Positions 62,842 to 64,000 of a stretch of 64,000 bases of DNA are shown here, one piece after another; the stretch's first letter is position 1, and each line of letters begins with the position of its first letter. This DNA comes from Pelotomaculum sp. PtaB.Bin104 (GTDB lineage Bacteria > Bacillota > Desulfotomaculia > Desulfotomaculales > Pelotomaculaceae). Under the pieces are notes generated by a model. That model made no database searches, was not told the origin of the DNA, and saw only the letters and a program-made list of their open reading frames with translations. A program made the position numbers and the translations under genes. Location of the stretch: positions 167,558 through 231,557 of the forward strand of contig MVQL01000210.1 in assembly GCA_002067205.1 (NCBI GenBank), in the 5' to 3' direction.

Positions 62842-63540
62842 TTAGTGTGGTAATTTTTTGGCAGGTACGATGACTTGCCGTTTTTTTATATCAATGATTC
62901 CTGAAGCGGTAATCCTCAACCCTGGTAGAAAATCACAACCCAAAAACAGCAGAGTGTAGAAAAAGTCATTATAATGGTAGCCATACTCTCTGACCTTATC
63001 CTCTAATTCTTTCATTTCACTGACAACCGCTGAAAAAGGACGGTCGCTGGCTACCCCACCGATTTTAAGAGGCATCCGGAATGAAACTTGGCCATTTTCA
63101 ACCAATACAATTCCACCATGCATTTCGGCCACCTCAGAGGCTGCCAGTGCCATAGATGAACGATCCCTTCCCATGACTAGAAGGTGAAAAGAAGAATTGT
63201 AAGTAGAAGCAATTGACTCGATTTGACCAAGGCCACTAATGAAACCATTTGTCAGCCATCCACCGTAACGGTCGATCAGAGTACAATAAAGCAAGTCATT
63301 CTCGCGTTCCAACAAACCACCACACGGCTTAAGCAAACGGTCTTGTCGTTTAGTAATCACAGCAGAGACAACATTAATAACTGGAAAGACTTTCTTATGC
63401 TCCGCAGACACTCCGAATAAAGAAGGGCTTTTCAACAAATCAGGACAAGGCAATTCTGTACGACAACCCATTTCACCCCAGTCCGGTGCAACAGGTGCTA
63501 CCGATAATTTTCCGTCAATAGCTAGCCAACATTCGGTCGC
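62842..63540 (-). pseudogene. ade: Headless adenine deaminase (C-terminal domain only)
   Basis: About 230 codons equal to the C-terminal domain of adenine deaminase (PF13382): RYGGWLTNGFISGLGQIESI, SSFHLLVMGRDRSSMALAAS, GGIVLVENGQVSFRMPLKIG, FFYTLLFLGCDFLPGLR. The amidohydrolase half with the metal ligands is absent: upstream the frame runs directly into the 3' end of a tetR gene (it is open to 63594 and overlaps the tetR stop at 63515). A deletion probably joined the two. Without the catalytic half it cannot deaminate adenine. Confidence 0.75.
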
Positions 63541-64000
63541 AAATAAGAGTGCTAAGGTAATCGGCAATGTATTCTGCGCTATAAGTACCGTCATGTTGGT
63601 ACCATTGAATAAGCCAATTGCACATACCTAAAATCGCTAAAACTGTCAGTTTGGTATCTACTGGAGGAAATTCATCAACCAGAATCCCTTCCTCCAAAGT
63701 TTCTCTTAGCAGCTTTTCATAAAGATCCCGTTTAACAATGTAATTATCTCGATGTTCGGGGGTAAGCTTGTCAATTTGATTGGAAGCAATTACAAGATAC
63801 TTATTATTTTTTGTTAAATGTAACAAATGAATTTCAATCAAATGCCTTGACCTTTCCCGCGGACTTAGTTTATGTTCTTCAGATACCTGTTGAGCAGCAA
63901 CAAGAAGTTGATTAATTCCTTCATTTATAACTTCATTGAGCAATTCCTCTTTGCTGCTAAAATGATAGTACAAACTTCCTTTTAAAATGCCCACTTTATC
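63515..64000 (-). CDS. TetR-family regulator, N-terminus beyond the window
   Basis: At least 160 residues to the right edge. It begins in the recognition helix (VGILKGSLYYHFSSKEELLN) of the TetR DNA-binding domain; the first ~30 residues lie outside. The C-terminal ligand domain (FPPVDTKLTVLAILGMCNWL; WYQHDGTYSAEYIADYLSTL) resembles FadR/YxaF-type fatty-acid or acyl-CoA responsive regulators, but the ligand is not certain. Its 3' end overlaps the adenine deaminase fragment. Confidence 0.85.
   Translation of the reverse strand, partial: DKVGILKGSLYYHFSSKEELLNEVINEGINQLLVAAQQVSEEHKLSPRERSRHLIEIHLLHLTKNNKYLVIASNQIDKLTPEHRDNYIVKRDLYEKLLRETLEEGILVDEFPPVDTKLTVLAILGMCNWLIQWYQHDGTYSAEYIADYLSTLICDRMLASY

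Noticed and set aside
1..64000. CRISPR array, tRNA/rRNA genes, insertion sequences, prophage
   Set aside because: No regularly spaced repeats, no cloverleaf or rRNA signatures, and no transposase, integrase or phage structural protein was found among the frames.

Overview
The window looks like a chromosome segment of an anaerobic, endospore-forming Gram-positive bacterium of the Clostridia, probably the Peptococcaceae/Desulfotomaculaceae (Desulfotomaculum/Pelotomaculum-like). The signs are a complete spoIIIA operon, an SspH-type spore protein, a YabG-like fragment, a CD1247-type zinc-ribbon protein, the Asp23/AmaP/DUF2273 trio, TRAP (MtrB), the electron-bifurcating NfnAB pair, FchA plus FolD, strong Shine-Dalgarno sequences, many GTG/TTG starts, and synteny typical of that group. 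This taxonomic call is inferred from gene content; no rRNA gene is present.

Layout. (1) 0.1-6.3 kb, minus strand: cation-efflux (CDF) gene with a structured leader, then recJ and relA. (2) 6.5-7 kb, plus strand: a bifunctional-nuclease family gene. (3) 7.1-28.8 kb, minus strand, read right to left: spoIIIAA-AH, asp23-amaP-DUF2273, nusB, nfnA-nfnB, xseA, folD, fchA, xseB, ispA, a ~630-nt non-coding region that fits OLE RNA, the membrane protein OapA, dxs, tlyA, nadK, an mnmM-like methyltransferase, argR and recN. It is a long housekeeping block joining isoprenoid synthesis, one-carbon metabolism, DNA repair and sporulation. (4) 29-34.4 kb: pmbA, aroQ, pepP, efp, a CD1247-type gene and small spore-related genes. 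(5) 35-45.4 kb: an Nramp-related transporter paired with a soluble MgtE-N/CBS/PRC protein, a large fused FAD/ferredoxin/MvhD-type oxidoreductase, a nitronate-monooxygenase-like enzyme, a second M24 peptidase-like protein and an archaeal-type phosphoglycerate mutase. (6) 45.5-53.1 kb, minus strand: dedA, pfkA, a DUF2007-like gene, mtrB, dnaE, trmL, nth and a CoA-binding protein. (7) 53.4-55.8 kb: DUF4912 plus GH57 glycan genes. (8) 55.8-64 kb: an accessory, partly decayed zone with a methyltransferase, RNase H, a UDG-like protein, a frameshifted DUF3795 gene, DUF1659/DUF2922/YvrJ-like remnants, sspH, an MFS exporter, a headless adenine deaminase and a TetR regulator cut by the window edge.

The most remarkable item is the OLE RNA/OapA locus between ispA and dxs. 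It has its own consensus-like sigma-A promoter and a perfect 10-bp helix that closes almost the whole RNA. Next are a metal-riboswitch-like leader before the CDF transporter and an apparent Nramp-related Mg2+ transporter whose usual metal-binding Met is Ala and which is coupled to a soluble MgtE-like sensor. OLE/OapA, the Nramp-related transporter and the MgtE-like protein all touch magnesium homeostasis; this shared theme is inference.
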